This document shows positions 63,419 through 64,000 of a stretch of DNA of 64,000 nt, piece after piece. Position numbers and translations under genes: made by a program. The stretch comes from Rhinopomastus cyanomelas (taxonomy: Eukaryota > Chordata > Aves > Bucerotiformes > Rhinopomastidae), in assembly GCA_013400115.1 (NCBI GenBank), contig VXBP01008924.1:558001-622000 (forward strand), in the 5' to 3' direction. A model generated the notes under the pieces. That model worked only from the letters and a program-made list of their open reading frames with translations. It was not told the DNA's origin and made no database searches. How positions within the stretch are numbered: the first letter of the stretch is position 1; the number at the start of each line of letters is the position of its first letter.

Positions 63419-63668
63419 TCACAGAATGACAGAACGTTAGGGATTGGAAGGGACCTCCAAAGATCACCCAGTCCCATCCCCCTGCCACAGCAGGATCCCC
63501 TAGATCCAGTCGCACAGGAACATGTCCTGGTGGGTTTTCAACATCTCCGGAGAAGGAGACTCCACAGCCTCCCTGGGCAGCCCCTTTCGGGGCTCTGTCG
63601 CCCTCATGGGAAGAAGATCCTTCTCACATTGATATGGAACCTCCTCTGTTCCAACTCACACCTGGTGC
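63419..63668 (-). mobile_element. CR1 fragment, type A
   Basis: TTCACAGAATGACAGAACGT to CTCTGTTCCAACTCACACCT. Its 5' end abuts an oppositely oriented A copy. CpG retained. Confidence 0.94.
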
Positions 63669-63675
63669 CAAGAAG

Positions 63676-63759
63676 GGCATCTTGCTGTGGCAGGGAGAAT
63701 GGATTGGATGATATTTCGAGGTCCCTTCCAATCCCTAATGTTCTCTGATCCTGTGATAT
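63676..63759 (+). mobile_element. CR1 3' fragment, type A
   Basis: GGGCATCTTGCTGTGGCAGG to CCCTAATGTTCTCTGATCCTG. Confidence 0.92.
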
Positions 63760-64000
63760 CTGAATTTTCTACTAGCCAAGGAGAGGAAATTCTTGCACCA
63801 CAGGAAATGCAGCTAGTGTGGAAGATTATTTGTGGGGACCAAATGCTCAGACCAGGGGTGTCAGTGAAAAAACAACTAGTGCATGTGAGAATTGTATAAG
63901 TGTAATTGGCAAGGTTCCTTAATTGGATAAAATTAAAGTGAACCATATGGACATAGAATCCTGTACAGATGTTTCTGCAGAAGCCATTTCAGTTTGTCAG
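63760..64000. other. Single-copy stretch at window end
   Basis: About 240 bp; nothing recognised. Confidence 0.5.

Noticed and set aside
1..64000. CRISPR array, bacterial operon or phage features
   Set aside because: No evenly spaced direct repeats with unique spacers and no prokaryotic gene layout; the many repeats are dispersed CR1 copies of a vertebrate genome.

Overview
The window looks like nuclear DNA from a bird. It is packed with short, 5'-truncated CR1 LINE fragments on both strands. Most keep the CR1 3' signature, a variable stretch such as TTCCAATCCCTAATGTTCTG followed by octamer repeats of the ATTCTATG/ATTCTGTG kind. Adding up the segments I can delimit gives roughly 25 kb of 64 kb (about 40 percent, counted by eye). 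That is far above what is usual for chicken or songbirds. It points to a CR1-rich lineage such as Piciformes (woodpeckers, barbets, toucans), which is an inference.

No intact protein-coding host gene was recognised. Nearly all longer open frames are CR1 ORF2 remnants, especially the part downstream of the reverse transcriptase core. The best-supported functional gene is a complete, fully paired tRNA-Ala(CGC) on the minus strand at 29583-29654. A GC-rich, CpG-rich island at 8008-8920 is the only promoter-like region. It follows an assembly gap (7937-7987) and a C20 run, carries ETS, CCAAT and GC-box motifs and a 78-bp tandem repeat, and ends in a good 5' splice-site sequence. It could start a gene or lncRNA running rightwards. 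Possible exons at 11716-11845, 13370-13431, 53319-53434, 54632-54656, 55007-55100 and 62693-62824 are listed as candidates only.

Layout: 1-7.9 kb, CR1 copies, one solo LTR (1197-1720) and single-copy AT-rich DNA; 7.9-9.6 kb, gap, CpG island and CR1; 9.6-29.3 kb, alternating CR1 and single-copy DNA, with a small minisatellite at 14.3 kb and the most complete CR1 (22029-22868, with the FADD catalytic box); 29.35-29.8 kb, the tRNA gene between CR1 pieces; 30-64 kb, very dense CR1 with nested and chimeric copies, two more LTR fragments (37.7 and 60.4 kb) and several single-copy blocks that look like conserved non-coding elements (best at 46.4, 48.7 and 61.0-61.3 kb).

I use informal CR1 3'-end types, named from the unit next to the tail (sense strand): A ends CCAATCCCTAATGTTCTGTG; B ends TTTTCCAACCTGAATGATTC; C ends TTTTCCAGCCTCAATAATTC; D ends CCCTTCCAACCCTGGCCATTC; E ends CTTTCCAGCCATGATGATTC; F ends CTTCAAGCCTAGAACACTC. 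Six clear insertions of one CR1 in another are visible, five of them antisense to the host copy. In five of the six the inserted copy is type A, so type A was active late; one E copy sits in an A copy, so their activity overlapped.
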